64,000 nucleotides of DNA from Micropruina sp. (GTDB lineage: Bacteria; Actinomycetota; Actinomycetes; Propionibacteriales; Propionibacteriaceae), in contig JADJVZ010000014.1 of assembly GCA_016716635.1 (NCBI GenBank), positions 372,001 through 436,000 on the forward strand, written 5' to 3'. Below the pieces are notes generated by a model. The model saw only the letters and a list, made by a program, of their open reading frames with translations. It was not told where the DNA came from and did no database searches. The translations under genes and the position numbers were made by a program. Below, one piece after another: positions 16,405 to 24,676 of this stretch (positions are counted from its first letter, which is position 1; every line of letters starts with the position of its first letter).

Positions 16405-16440
16405 CAGGGTGGGCGTGGACGATCGTCCACACCCACCCTG
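16405..16440 (-). terminator. Hairpin terminator of the GT39 gene
   Basis: CAGGGTGGGCGTGGAC (16405-16420) pairs with GTCCACACCCACCCTG (16425-16440) with one mismatch around a GATC loop. It lies 19 nt after the GT39 stop. Confidence 0.7.
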
Positions 16441-16458
16441 AGGCGGTGCCGGGCCTTG

Positions 16459-18477
16459 TCAGGCCTGGGTCGTGAGGTCGTAGACCGTCACGCCACCCAC
16501 CGTGCTCGACGTGAAGGTCGAGGTCACCCAGGAGGTGATCTGCGTGGCGGACGTGCCGCTGCCGCCACCGGGCCCGCCACCCATGCCGCCACCGACGAGG
16601 AAGTAGTGGATCTGGCCGGAGGAAACGAGGGCCTTGAACTGGTCGAGGGTCACGTTGTTGTCGCTCCCCGTCCAGCCGCCGATGCAGAAGACCGCGGTGT
16701 TGGTATTCAGGATGTACCCCGATGCCGACTGGTCGCCGACCACCGCCGCCGACCACTTCGTGCCCGCCGCGTTGAGCAGGTCGTAGATGTTCGTGGTCGA
16801 GGTCGTCGTCGTGCTCGTCGAGGTGCCGGACGTCGTGGTGGCGGCGCCGCCCATGGACGGCATCCCGCCACCCATGCCGGACGCCGAGCTCGGACCGGTC
16901 ATCGGGATCGAGCCCGAGTGGCCCACCGAGACCGTGGCGAGGGTCCAGGCGGCGCTGGGTGCCGCGGCGCCGAGGGCCGCCACGAGCAAGCCCGCGGCCG
17001 CCAGGCGGCGCCACGCCAGGGTGGCGCCCATGACGCCCGCCACGAAGAACACCAGCGCGCCCCCGAAGCCCGCCACCAGGGCGGTCCAGCGCAGCGCCGG
17101 GTACCAGGAGGCGGCGTGAGTGGCCAGCAGGTAGAAGCCCCACGCAGCCGTCCCGGCGACGGTGAGCGACATGACGCCGCGCCAGACCAGGGCGAACTTG
17201 GAGTCGGAGGCCAGCTTGTCCCAGACCATGGTGGCCCCGATCCCGGCCGTACCCGCGATGAACGGCGCCAAGGCGACGGCGTAGTACGGGTGGACGGTGC
17301 CGCTCATGAAGCTGAAGACCAGGGCGGTCACGATCATCGAGCCGCCGAAAGCCACGAGCCCGGCGCGGGCGAGGTCCGTCCGGGGACGACGCCCGGCGGC
17401 GACGAGGCCGGCCAGCAGCAGCACGAGGGCGGCAGGTAGGAACCAGGAGATCTCCGCGCCGAAGGAGGCGCCGAACATCCGCAGGATGCCGGTCGCGCCA
17501 CCGAAGGCGGTGTTGCCGTTGCCGCCCATGCCGCCGCCGCTACCGGAGCCGCCGAAGATGCGCGCCAGGCCGTTATAGCCCATCGCGAGATCCCACAGAG
17601 AGTTGTCGGTCGATCCGCCGATGTAGGGCCGCGAGGAGGCCGGCCACACCGCGCACAGGGCGATCAGCCAGCCCGCACTGACGATCAGCGACAGGGTCGC
17701 CAGCAGGAGGTGCCACAGGCGCGTCAAGAGTCCGCGGGGAGCGAAGAGGAGGTAGGCCAGGCCGATGGCCGGCAGGATCAGCAGACCCTGCAGCATCTTG
17801 GTGAGGAAGGCGAGGCCAATCAGCCAGCCGGCGCCCATCATCCACCAGGCGGCCCGGCGTCCCTTGGAGGTTTCCAGGGCCCGGACGACGGCATAGGTGG
17901 CGGCCGTGAGGCACAAGGTGAGAAGGGCATCGGGGTTGTTGAATCGGAACATCATCGCGGCCACCGGGGTGAGGGCCACGATCGCGCCTGCGATGAGCCC
18001 CGCGGTGGCGTTCTTCACCCGCGTGACGGCGGCATAGGTGAAGAACACCGTGAGGACGCCCATGAGGGCTTGCGGGGCCAGCATCGACCACGAGCTGAAG
18101 CCGAACAGGCGTCCGGAGAGGCCCATGATCCAGATGGCCGCCGGCGGCTTGTCCACGGTGATCGAGAGCCCGCTATCGAGCGAGGCCCACAGCAGGGCTG
18201 TCCACGACTGGGTGGCCGACTTCACCGAGGCGGCGTAGAAGTCGTTCGCATAGCCCGAGTTGGCGAGGTTCCAGAAGTACAAGAGCGCGGTGGTCACCAA
18301 CAGCGTCCATAAGGCGGGTCGCTGCCACACAGGGGCGGATCGGCGGCCTAGGAACGTGCGTCCGATCAGGCCACGCTCGGGGACGGCCGGAACGGCCGCG
18401 TCCGGGTACGTGGCCCCGTCCGCAGCCGGGACCGTCGCACTGGGAACCGTCGCCTCGGCAACGGAAGACGTGGTCAT
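16459..18477 (-). CDS. GT39-family (YkcB/ArnT-like) membrane glycosyltransferase
   Basis: A 672-residue membrane enzyme with about a dozen TM helices. The first-loop region YANDFYAASVKSATQ and VDKPPAAIW match GT-C enzymes of the PMT/ArnT/YkcB group that transfer a sugar from a polyprenyl phosphate outside the membrane. The C-terminal 230 residues are extracytoplasmic: a Gly/Met/Ser/Thr-rich linker (about 500-545), then a soluble module (NIYDLLNAAGTKWSAA, CIGGWTGSDN) broken by another Gly-rich insert. The acceptor is unknown. AAAGGAGC lies just before the ATG at 18477. It is divergent from ltrA. Confidence 0.82.
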   Translation of the reverse strand: MTTSSVAEATVPSATVPAADGATYPDAAVPAVPERGLIGRTFLGRRSAPVWQRPALWTLLVTTALLYFWNLANSGYANDFYAASVKSATQSWTALLWASLDSGLSITVDKPPAAIWIMGLSGRLFGFSSWSMLAPQALMGVLTVFFTYAAVTRVKNATAGLIAGAIVALTPVAAMMFRFNNPDALLTLCLTAATYAVVRALETSKGRRAAWWMMGAGWLIGLAFLTKMLQGLLILPAIGLAYLLFAPRGLLTRLWHLLLATLSLIVSAGWLIALCAVWPASSRPYIGGSTDNSLWDLAMGYNGLARIFGGSGSGGGMGGNGNTAFGGATGILRMFGASFGAEISWFLPAALVLLLAGLVAAGRRPRTDLARAGLVAFGGSMIVTALVFSFMSGTVHPYYAVALAPFIAGTAGIGATMVWDKLASDSKFALVWRGVMSLTVAGTAAWGFYLLATHAASWYPALRWTALVAGFGGALVFFVAGVMGATLAWRRLAAAGLLVAALGAAAPSAAWTLATVSVGHSGSIPMTGPSSASGMGGGMPSMGGAATTTSGTSTSTTTTSTTNIYDLLNAAGTKWSAAVVGDQSASGYILNTNTAVFCIGGWTGSDNNVTLDQFKALVSSGQIHYFLVGGGMGGGPGGGSGTSATQITSWVTSTFTSSTVGGVTVYDLTTQA

Positions 18478-18656
18478 GGGGTAGCTCCTTTGTCGGTGAG
18501 CCGAAGCTGGGCCTCGGCGGGTACTCCATGACTCTCGCGGCGAAGCTTGTGAGTTTCCTGTGAGGCACCCCTAGGTCAGCGGTGAGGTGGCCGATGGTCA
18601 ACGACGAGGCGTCGCTCGGGTACCATTCCGTGACGCTCGATCCCGAAGGAGTCACT

Positions 18657-19907
18657 GTGACGGCCGAGGCACCCCACCGGATTCGGACCATGCGCGGCCG
18701 GGATCCTCGCGAATCGCACCGCGCGTCCACCCCGCTCGAACTGCTCTACGACCTCACCTTTGCGGTGGCCTTTGGGGTGGCGGGCAGCCAGCTCGCCCAT
18801 TACCTGGCAGAAGGCCACTTCCAAACGGCCACCAGCGGTTTCCTGTTTGCGATGTGGGCGATCTGCTGGACGTGGGTCAACTTCTCGTGGTTCGCCTCGG
18901 CTTTCGACACCGACGATTGGGCCTATCGGTTGGCCGTGATGGTGCAGATGGTCGGGGTCATCATCCTCACCCTGGGTCTTCCCGTGATGTACACCTCGTT
19001 CGATGGCACGGGCAGCGTCAACAACGGGACGATGGTGCTCGGCTACGTGGTGATGCGCGTGGGCATGGTCTACCTGTGGCTGCGGGCGGCACGCGATTGC
19101 CCCGAACTGCGGTCCACCTGCCTGACCTACGCCGGTTGCCTGGTCGTGGCGCAGGTGGGCTGGATCGCCCTCGCCTTCGTGAGGGTTGATCGTCCAACTT
19201 TCCTGGTGTTGGGCTTCATCCTGATGGTCATCGAGCTCGTGGGCCCCGTGATCGCCGAAACCCGCAAGGCGGGGGGCACCCCCTGGCATGCCCATCACAT
19301 CGCTGAGCGCTACAGCCTGCTCACGATCATCACCCTCGGTGAAGGAATCATCGGGACGGTCGCCTCGTTGTCGGTGCTGGTCGAGCTTGACCACGGGTGG
19401 ACCCCGGAGGCCTTCGGCTTAGCGTTCGCGGGCATCGCTTTGACGCTCGGGATGTGGTGGGGCTATTTCGCTGTGGATCCTATTCCCGCGCTGGAAGCGC
19501 ACCGCGACCGGTCATTCGGGTGGGGTTACGGCCACCTGCTCATCTTCACGGCCATCGCGGCGACCGGGGCCGGGCTGCACGTGGCGGCCTACTACTTGGA
19601 GCACCAGTCGCATCTGTCGGCCTTCCTCACCGTGCTGGCGGTGGTCTTTCCGGTCGGGCTGTTCGTCATGACGCTCTTCGGGTTGTACTACCAGCTGTAC
19701 CGCCAGTTCGATCTGCTGCACGGCATGCTGCTGGTGCTGACGATGATCGCTTTGGCCGTACCCCTGGTGATGGCCGCCTCCGGGGTCGCCGTCCAGTGGT
19801 GCCTCATGGTCTTGTGCCTGGCGCCGATGGTGACCGTGATCGGCTATGAAGGCTGGGGCCATCGGCACATGGCGGCTGTGCTGGCCAATCTGCAGACGTC
19901 CGACTGA
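18657..19907 (+). CDS. Low temperature requirement protein A (LtrA) family
   Basis: A 416-residue membrane protein with about ten hydrophobic helices. The family core ELLYDLTFAVAFGVAGSQLA is near residue 28 and AERYSLLTIITLGEGI is near the middle. LtrA was named from a Listeria mutant unable to grow in the cold; its biochemical role is unknown. The GTG at 18657 is chosen because GAAGGAG lies 5 nt upstream and the typical LtrA start follows within 20 residues. The longer frame from 18582 is less likely. Confidence 0.85.
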   Translation: MTAEAPHRIRTMRGRDPRESHRASTPLELLYDLTFAVAFGVAGSQLAHYLAEGHFQTATSGFLFAMWAICWTWVNFSWFASAFDTDDWAYRLAVMVQMVGVIILTLGLPVMYTSFDGTGSVNNGTMVLGYVVMRVGMVYLWLRAARDCPELRSTCLTYAGCLVVAQVGWIALAFVRVDRPTFLVLGFILMVIELVGPVIAETRKAGGTPWHAHHIAERYSLLTIITLGEGIIGTVASLSVLVELDHGWTPEAFGLAFAGIALTLGMWWGYFAVDPIPALEAHRDRSFGWGYGHLLIFTAIAATGAGLHVAAYYLEHQSHLSAFLTVLAVVFPVGLFVMTLFGLYYQLYRQFDLLHGMLLVLTMIALAVPLVMAASGVAVQWCLMVLCLAPMVTVIGYEGWGHRHMAAVLANLQTSD

Positions 19908-19931
19908 GCCGAGGCCCGGCTTCACGTTCGG

Positions 19932-20423
19932 TCAGGGTCGCGCCAACACCAGGCGCATGCCGATCCAGGGCTCGCCCTCGACGTCGTCGGTTCGGCGTCC
20001 GCCAGCGTCGACAAAGCCCAGGTCTTCGTACAGCGTCCGGGCGGACATGTTGTTCTCGTAGACCCCCAGCGAGATCCGGTCGATCTCGGGGAGGTCGAAC
20101 GCCCGGGCGATGAGGTGCTCCATGACCGAGCGTCCGTAGCCTTTTCCACGGCAGGCGGGATCGACGAGCACGCGCCCGATGCGGGCCTCGCCCTCGCCCT
20201 TGGTGCCGAACGAACCCGTGGCGACGAGGCGCCCCCGGTCGCGCAGCACGAAGATCCACCAGGTGTCGCTGGCTCCGGCCAGGAACGCCTCCTGGGAAAA
20301 GGGGAAGGCCATCTCGGGGCCCGCGAACCGAATCACGTCGGCCGGCGCGGGCACCCAGGCTGCGATGGCGGACGCGTCCGCAGGCGTGATCGGCCCGAAG
20401 GCGAGATCGGGACGGTCGCTCAT
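19932..20423 (-). CDS. GNAT family N-acetyltransferase
   Basis: A 163-residue acetyltransferase. VLVDPACRGKGYGRSVMEHL is motif A (R-G-K-G-Y-G binds acetyl-CoA) and SLGVYENNMSARTLYEDLGF is motif B, as in RimJ/RimL-like enzymes. The acceptor is unknown. It starts 9 nt after the purM stop with AGGGGG close before the ATG at 20423, so it may be the last gene of the purF-purM transcript. Confidence 0.82.
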   Translation of the reverse strand: MSDRPDLAFGPITPADASAIAAWVPAPADVIRFAGPEMAFPFSQEAFLAGASDTWWIFVLRDRGRLVATGSFGTKGEGEARIGRVLVDPACRGKGYGRSVMEHLIARAFDLPEIDRISLGVYENNMSARTLYEDLGFVDAGGRRTDDVEGEPWIGMRLVLARP

Positions 20424-20432
20424 CGCTGCCCC

Positions 20433-21524
20433 CTACGAGGCGGGGTGAGAGCCCACCAGGGCCACCTGCGCCGGGCCGGACGTGGCGGAAACCCGTCCCA
20501 TGACCCACGAGGGGATCCCCCGCTGCTCCAACAGGGCCAGCGCGCCTGCCACGGAGGCTTCGGGCAGCACGACCGCCATGCCAACGCCCATGTTGAGGGT
20601 CGCCTCGATGTCAGGCTGCGTGATCGAACCGACGCGCTGAACCAGGCCGAAGATCGGGGCGGGCGTCCAGGAGGAACGCTCGACGGTCACGGAGAACCCC
20701 TCAGGGATCACGCGGACCAGGTTGTTGGCGAGCCCGCCGCCGGTGATGTGGCTGATGGCGTGCACCTCGACGGCATCGGCCAGGGCCAGGATGTCCTTGG
20801 CGTACACCCGGGTGGGCGTCAGGAGTTCCTCGCCGAGCGTCCGACTGAACTCCGGAACGTGTGATTCCAGCGCCATCCCGGCCTGGGTGAGCAAGACGTT
20901 TCGCACCAGCGAGAAGCCGTTGCTGTGCAGCCCGGACGAGGCCAGGGCGATCACCACGTCGTGGTCGCGGACCCGTTCGGCCCCCAGGATCTTGTCGCGT
21001 TCGACGATGCCGGTGGTGGCGCCCGCGATGTCGTACTCGTCGGCGTGCAGCAACCCCGGATGCTCGGCGGTTTCGCCGCCCAGCAGGGCCGCCCCCGCGG
21101 CGGTGCAGGCCTCGGCGATGCCTTTGACGATGGCGGCGATCCGCTCAGGGACGACCTTGCCGCACGCGATGTAGTCGGTGACGAACAGCGGCTCGGCGCC
21201 CACGACCACGAGGTCGTCCACGAGCATGCCGATGAGGTCCCAGCCGATGGTGTCGTGGATATCCATGGCCTGGGCGATGGCGACCTTGGTGCCCACGCCG
21301 TCGGTGGACGTGGCCAGCACCGGGTGTCGATAGTTCTTGAAGGCCGACGCGTCGAAGAAGCCGGCGAACCCACCGAGCCCACCGAGGACCTCGGGACGCG
21401 CGGATTTCTTGACGTGCGCCTTCATCAGTTCGACGGCGCGGTCACCGGCCTCGATGTCGACGCCAGCGGCGGCGTACGCCGACACGGGGACGGCCGGGCG
21501 CGGCGCAGTCTCGGAATCGCTCAT
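20433..21524 (-). CDS. purM: Phosphoribosylformylglycinamidine cyclo-ligase (AIR synthetase)
   Basis: A 363-residue PurM enzyme that converts FGAM to AIR with ATP, step 5 of IMP synthesis. VSAYAAAGVDIEAGDRAV is the family start, TSTDGVGTKV (ATP/Mg site), LLGGETAEHPG and SSGLHSNGFSLVR are strongly conserved, and SHITGGGLANNLVR lies in the C-terminal domain. The length fits the family. The ATG at 21524 overlaps the purF stop (TGATG), so purF and purM are translationally coupled and the longer frame to 21767 is not used. Confidence 0.97.
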   Translation of the reverse strand: MSDSETAPRPAVPVSAYAAAGVDIEAGDRAVELMKAHVKKSARPEVLGGLGGFAGFFDASAFKNYRHPVLATSTDGVGTKVAIAQAMDIHDTIGWDLIGMLVDDLVVVGAEPLFVTDYIACGKVVPERIAAIVKGIAEACTAAGAALLGGETAEHPGLLHADEYDIAGATTGIVERDKILGAERVRDHDVVIALASSGLHSNGFSLVRNVLLTQAGMALESHVPEFSRTLGEELLTPTRVYAKDILALADAVEVHAISHITGGGLANNLVRVIPEGFSVTVERSSWTPAPIFGLVQRVGSITQPDIEATLNMGVGMAVVLPEASVAGALALLEQRGIPSWVMGRVSATSGPAQVALVGSHPAS

Positions 21525-22987
21525 CAGTCGTTGACCCTTTCGCAGCCCTGGACCATCGCATTCTCGGGGATGGCCACCGGGTATTTGCCGTCGAAGCACG
21601 CCTTGCACAGCTTCTTGGAGGCGATACCGGTGGAGGCCACCAACCCCTCCAAGGAGATGTAGCCCAGCGAATCCGCCCCAATGGAGCGGCAAATCTGATC
21701 GACGTCGAGCCCGGGCGCGATGAGTTCCGCACGGGTGGCGAAGTCGATGCCGTAGAAACACGGCCATTCCACCGGGGGTGACGAGATCCGCACATGGACC
21801 TCGGCCGCGCCGGCCTCGCGCAGCATCTTCACCAGAGCGCGTTGGGTGTTACCGCGGACGATCGAGTCGTCCACCACGACGAGGCGCTTGCCCTGAATGA
21901 CGTCCTTGAGAGGGTTCAGCTTGAGCCGAATGCCCAGTTGGCGGATCGTCTGGGACGGCTGAATGAACGTCCGACCGACGTAAGCGTTGCGGACCAGCCC
22001 GAGCCGGTACGGGATACCGGACGCCTCGGCGTAGCCGATCGCCGCGGGGATGCCGGATTCGGGCGTCGGGATGACCATGTCGGCGTCGGCAGGCTGTTCA
22101 AAGGCCAGCGTGCGTCCGATTTCGTTACGGACGGTGTGGATCCGACGGTCGCTGATGATGGTGTCCGGACGAGCCAGGTACACATACTCGAACAAGCAGC
22201 CCTTGGGGTCCGGCTCCGCGAACCGCTCGGAGCGCAGGCCGGCGGCGTCGATAGTGATGAGCTCGCCAGGCTCGATCTCGCGGATGAACGTCGCACCCAC
22301 GATGTCGAGAGCGGCCGTCTCGGAGGCCACCACCCAGCCGCGGTCGAGGCGCCCCAGCACCAGCGGACGAATGCCGTGCCGATCGCGGGCGGCATAGAGG
22401 GCCTTTTCGTCCATGAAGGTGAAGCAGAAGGCTCCCTCAAGACGCGGCAGCACTGCCAGCGCCGCAGCGTGGGTGCCACCCTGCGCGTAGGTCGCCATCA
22501 GCGCGGAGACCAACGCCGTATCCGAGGTGGAGTCGAGCCCCACTTTGTGGGGAACCTCGGGCCCATGGCGTTCGACGAGCCAGGCTTCCAGCTCGCTGGT
22601 GTTGGTGAGGTTTCCGTTGTGCGCCAGCGCGAGGCCGCCCGAGGGCGTGGCCACGAAGGTCGGCTGGGCGTTGTCCCACACCGAGGCGCCGGTGGTCGAG
22701 TAGCGGTTGTGGCCGATGGCCAGGTAGCCGGTCAGCGAGTTGAGGGTGGTCTCATCAAAAACCTGGGACACCAGGCCCATGTCTTTGAAGACCATGATCC
22801 GATCGCCATTGCTGACCGCGATGCCCGCCGACTCTTGTCCGCGGTGTTGGAGGGCGAACAACCCGAAGTAGGTGAGTTTGGAGACTTCCTCGCCCGGCGC
22901 CCAGACACCGAAGACACCACAGGCGTCTTTAGGGCCGTGGTCGTCATTGTCGAGATCATGATTCAGTCGACCGTCACCTCGAAGCAC
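21524..22987 (-). CDS. purF: Amidophosphoribosyltransferase
   Basis: A 487-residue enzyme that makes 5-phosphoribosylamine from PRPP and glutamine, the first committed step of purine synthesis. A 22-residue propeptide precedes the Ntn-hydrolase Cys23 (DACGVFGVW). HNRYSTTG and LAHNGNLTN belong to the glutaminase domain, and VVVDDSIVRGNT is the PRPP site. Cysteines in GCLFEY, WPCFYG and CKACF match the four ligands of the B. subtilis-type [4Fe-4S] cluster. The start is GTG with a TAGTGT box 6 nt upstream. Confidence 0.97.
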   Translation of the reverse strand: MLRGDGRLNHDLDNDDHGPKDACGVFGVWAPGEEVSKLTYFGLFALQHRGQESAGIAVSNGDRIMVFKDMGLVSQVFDETTLNSLTGYLAIGHNRYSTTGASVWDNAQPTFVATPSGGLALAHNGNLTNTSELEAWLVERHGPEVPHKVGLDSTSDTALVSALMATYAQGGTHAAALAVLPRLEGAFCFTFMDEKALYAARDRHGIRPLVLGRLDRGWVVASETAALDIVGATFIREIEPGELITIDAAGLRSERFAEPDPKGCLFEYVYLARPDTIISDRRIHTVRNEIGRTLAFEQPADADMVIPTPESGIPAAIGYAEASGIPYRLGLVRNAYVGRTFIQPSQTIRQLGIRLKLNPLKDVIQGKRLVVVDDSIVRGNTQRALVKMLREAGAAEVHVRISSPPVEWPCFYGIDFATRAELIAPGLDVDQICRSIGADSLGYISLEGLVASTGIASKKLCKACFDGKYPVAIPENAMVQGCERVND

Positions 22988-22993
22988 GGGCTC

Positions 22994-22999
22994 ACACTA
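22994..22999 (-). promoter_or_regulatory. -10 box TAGTGT for a leaderless purF mRNA
   Basis: TAGTGT on the minus strand ends 6 nt before the GTG at 22987. No ribosome-binding site is seen and no clear -35 box is present. Confidence 0.45.
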
Positions 23000-23070
23000 C
23001 CCTGCCAATGCTCAGACGGCCCTGTCGTCCGGTCGCACCGCTCCTTTCCTCCGCTCGCGCCGCAACGCAA

Positions 23071-23101
23071 AGGACGCCCCAGCCAGTGGCCGAGGCGTCC
23101 T
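23071..23101 (-). terminator. Hairpin terminator after the first DUF4870 gene
   Basis: AGGACGCC (23071-23078) pairs with GGCGTCCT (23094-23101). It lies 28 nt past the stop of the minus-strand DUF4870 gene and upstream of purF. Confidence 0.65.
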
Positions 23102-23129
23102 AGAAGCTACGGGCGGAGCCCGTGGCGGG

Positions 23130-23687
23130 TCACTTCACGAGGGACAGCGCGAAGGGGTAGGTGTAGGGCTTGCCAGCCTTGACCGAGGTACCGCCCTGGA
23201 TGCCGAACATGATCGTGGAGATCCAGATGGCGAGGGAGCCGAGGCTGCCGATCCACCAGATGTAGCCGATGTTGCCGATCACACCGCAGATCACGTAACC
23301 GATGATGGCCGTGATAGCGAAGTTGAGCGCCTTGGCCGCCTCGGCGCGCACCGCAGGGCTCGTCTTGCCGTTGCTCATCATGATCACCAGCGGGCCGATG
23401 AAGCTCAAGAAGCCAGGCAGCGCCACGAGGTAGTGGGCCATGGACGCCGGGCCGACATCCTCGGCCTGGAAGGCACCGATGGGCGGGCCAGCGTAGGGGT
23501 TCACCGGGTTGGTGGCGTAGGGGCCGTTCGGCTCGGGCACCGCGTTGTTCTGCTGGTAGGAGTACTGCGGCGGCGTGGGCTGCGGCGGGTTGGAGTACGC
23601 CCCGGGCGGGCCGTAAGAAGGGGGGGTCTGGCCACCGGGCTGATTTGCACCAGCGGTGGGATCCAGGGGATTCGTCGGATTCGTCAT
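23130..23687 (-). CDS. DUF4870 domain-containing membrane protein
   Basis: A 185-residue protein. The first 85 residues are a Pro/Asn/Gln/Tyr-rich cytoplasmic segment; DUF4870 follows with about four hydrophobic segments and the typical end GKPYTYPFALSLVK. The function of DUF4870 is unknown; a scaffold or membrane-organising role is possible but not shown. It is a paralogue of the next gene upstream, which suggests duplication. The ATG at 23687 (MTNPTNPLDP) is chosen because the low-complexity tail begins there. Confidence 0.82.
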   Translation of the reverse strand: MTNPTNPLDPTAGANQPGGQTPPSYGPPGAYSNPPQPTPPQYSYQQNNAVPEPNGPYATNPVNPYAGPPIGAFQAEDVGPASMAHYLVALPGFLSFIGPLVIMMSNGKTSPAVRAEAAKALNFAITAIIGYVICGVIGNIGYIWWIGSLGSLAIWISTIMFGIQGGTSVKAGKPYTYPFALSLVK

Positions 23688-23814
23688 GAGTCTTGATCCT
23701 GTCGATTGGGCGGGTGCGAGCCCACACATCAATTGTGGCGGTAAAAGGCGGGAACGGCAGGGCTTGGCGCCAACCAATCCCCGTCGTCATCGCGGTGAGT
23801 CGATGGACGACTGG

Positions 23815-23846
23815 GACGCCAACGCCCTTGAGGGGACGCTGGCGTC
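23815..23846 (-). terminator. Hairpin terminator after the second DUF4870 gene
   Basis: GACGCCA (23815-23821) pairs with TGGCGTC (23840-23846) and inner bases extend the stem. It is 8 nt from the stop codon of the minus-strand gene. Confidence 0.6.
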
Positions 23847-23853
23847 GCGGGCG

Positions 23854-24534
23854 TCACTTCACCAGGCGCAGGGCAAACGGGTAACGGTAGGGAATGCCCT
23901 TGTTCTCCGACAGGGCGCCCAGGATCGGGAACAGGATCTGCAGGATGAACAACACGGGGAACAAGAAGACGCCGATGATGACGAACGACAGCACGAACGC
24001 CGCGAAGTAGCCGATCATGAGCGTGATCTGGAAGTTCAGGGACTCGACGGCGGCGGCCTTCACGCGGGGGCTTTGGTCACCCTTCACGAGCATGATGATC
24101 AGCGGCCCAAGGAACCCAATGAGGATGCCGAGCCAGTGGGACATGCTGGCCCAGGTCGTCTCCTCCGAGGGGTTCATCATCGACTGCTGGTACCCGTACT
24201 GGGGCGCCATCTGCTGCTGACCATAGGGGGCCTGCGGCTGGGCGTAGGGCGCCTGAGGCTGGGCGTAGGGCGGTTGCGGCTGGGCGTAGGGCGCCTGCGG
24301 TTGCGCGTAAGGCGCCTGGGGCTGAGCGGCGGGCGGGTAGCCACCCGCCTCCTGTCCCGGCAGCGGAGCGTAGGAGGCCTGTTCGTAGGCAGACGTCGCG
24401 GGAGCGGCAGGAGCGGCAGGAGCAGCGGGCGCCGCTGGAGCATCCGGGATCGGCGGGAGGTTCAGGTTGGTGCCCTCACCGGCCGGCGCGGCCTTCTGCG
24501 GGTCCAGGTCCCAGGGGTTCGCGGGAGTGGTCAT
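23854..24534 (-). CDS. DUF4870 domain-containing membrane protein with PQAPY repeats
   Basis: A 226-residue paralogue of the downstream gene. An N-terminal Pro/Ala run (APAAPAAPAAPAAP) leads into a repeat of AQPQAPY units (about 100-140), then DUF4870 with four hydrophobic segments and the matching end GIPYRYPFALRLVK. The disordered tail probably faces the cytoplasm. An AAAGGACC ribosome-binding site lies before the ATG at 24534. The repeat is encoded by 21-bp units that could change copy number. Function unknown. Confidence 0.82.
   Translation of the reverse strand: MTTPANPWDLDPQKAAPAGEGTNLNLPPIPDAPAAPAAPAAPAAPATSAYEQASYAPLPGQEAGGYPPAAQPQAPYAQPQAPYAQPQPPYAQPQAPYAQPQAPYGQQQMAPQYGYQQSMMNPSEETTWASMSHWLGILIGFLGPLIIMLVKGDQSPRVKAAAVESLNFQITLMIGYFAAFVLSFVIIGVFLFPVLFILQILFPILGALSENKGIPYRYPFALRLVK
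24228..24330 (-). repeat. About five 21-bp tandem repeats encoding AQPQAPY
   Basis: Units reading GGCGCCTGAGGCTGGGCGTA and variants repeat in phase with the reading frame, so copy-number change would keep the frame. They encode the proline-rich cytoplasmic segment of the DUF4870 protein. Confidence 0.8.
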
Positions 24535-24676
24535 CGTGGTCCTTTGATTGGTGTCCGCATAAAGCGGGCTTGGCTCTATTGTCGGGCACGATGACCCCAG
24601 GACGCTCATGATTCGTGCGAGTATTCGCCCGAACGTGCCCTGGATCGAACCCGGAGGTTCCCCTCAGTGGGATCCG

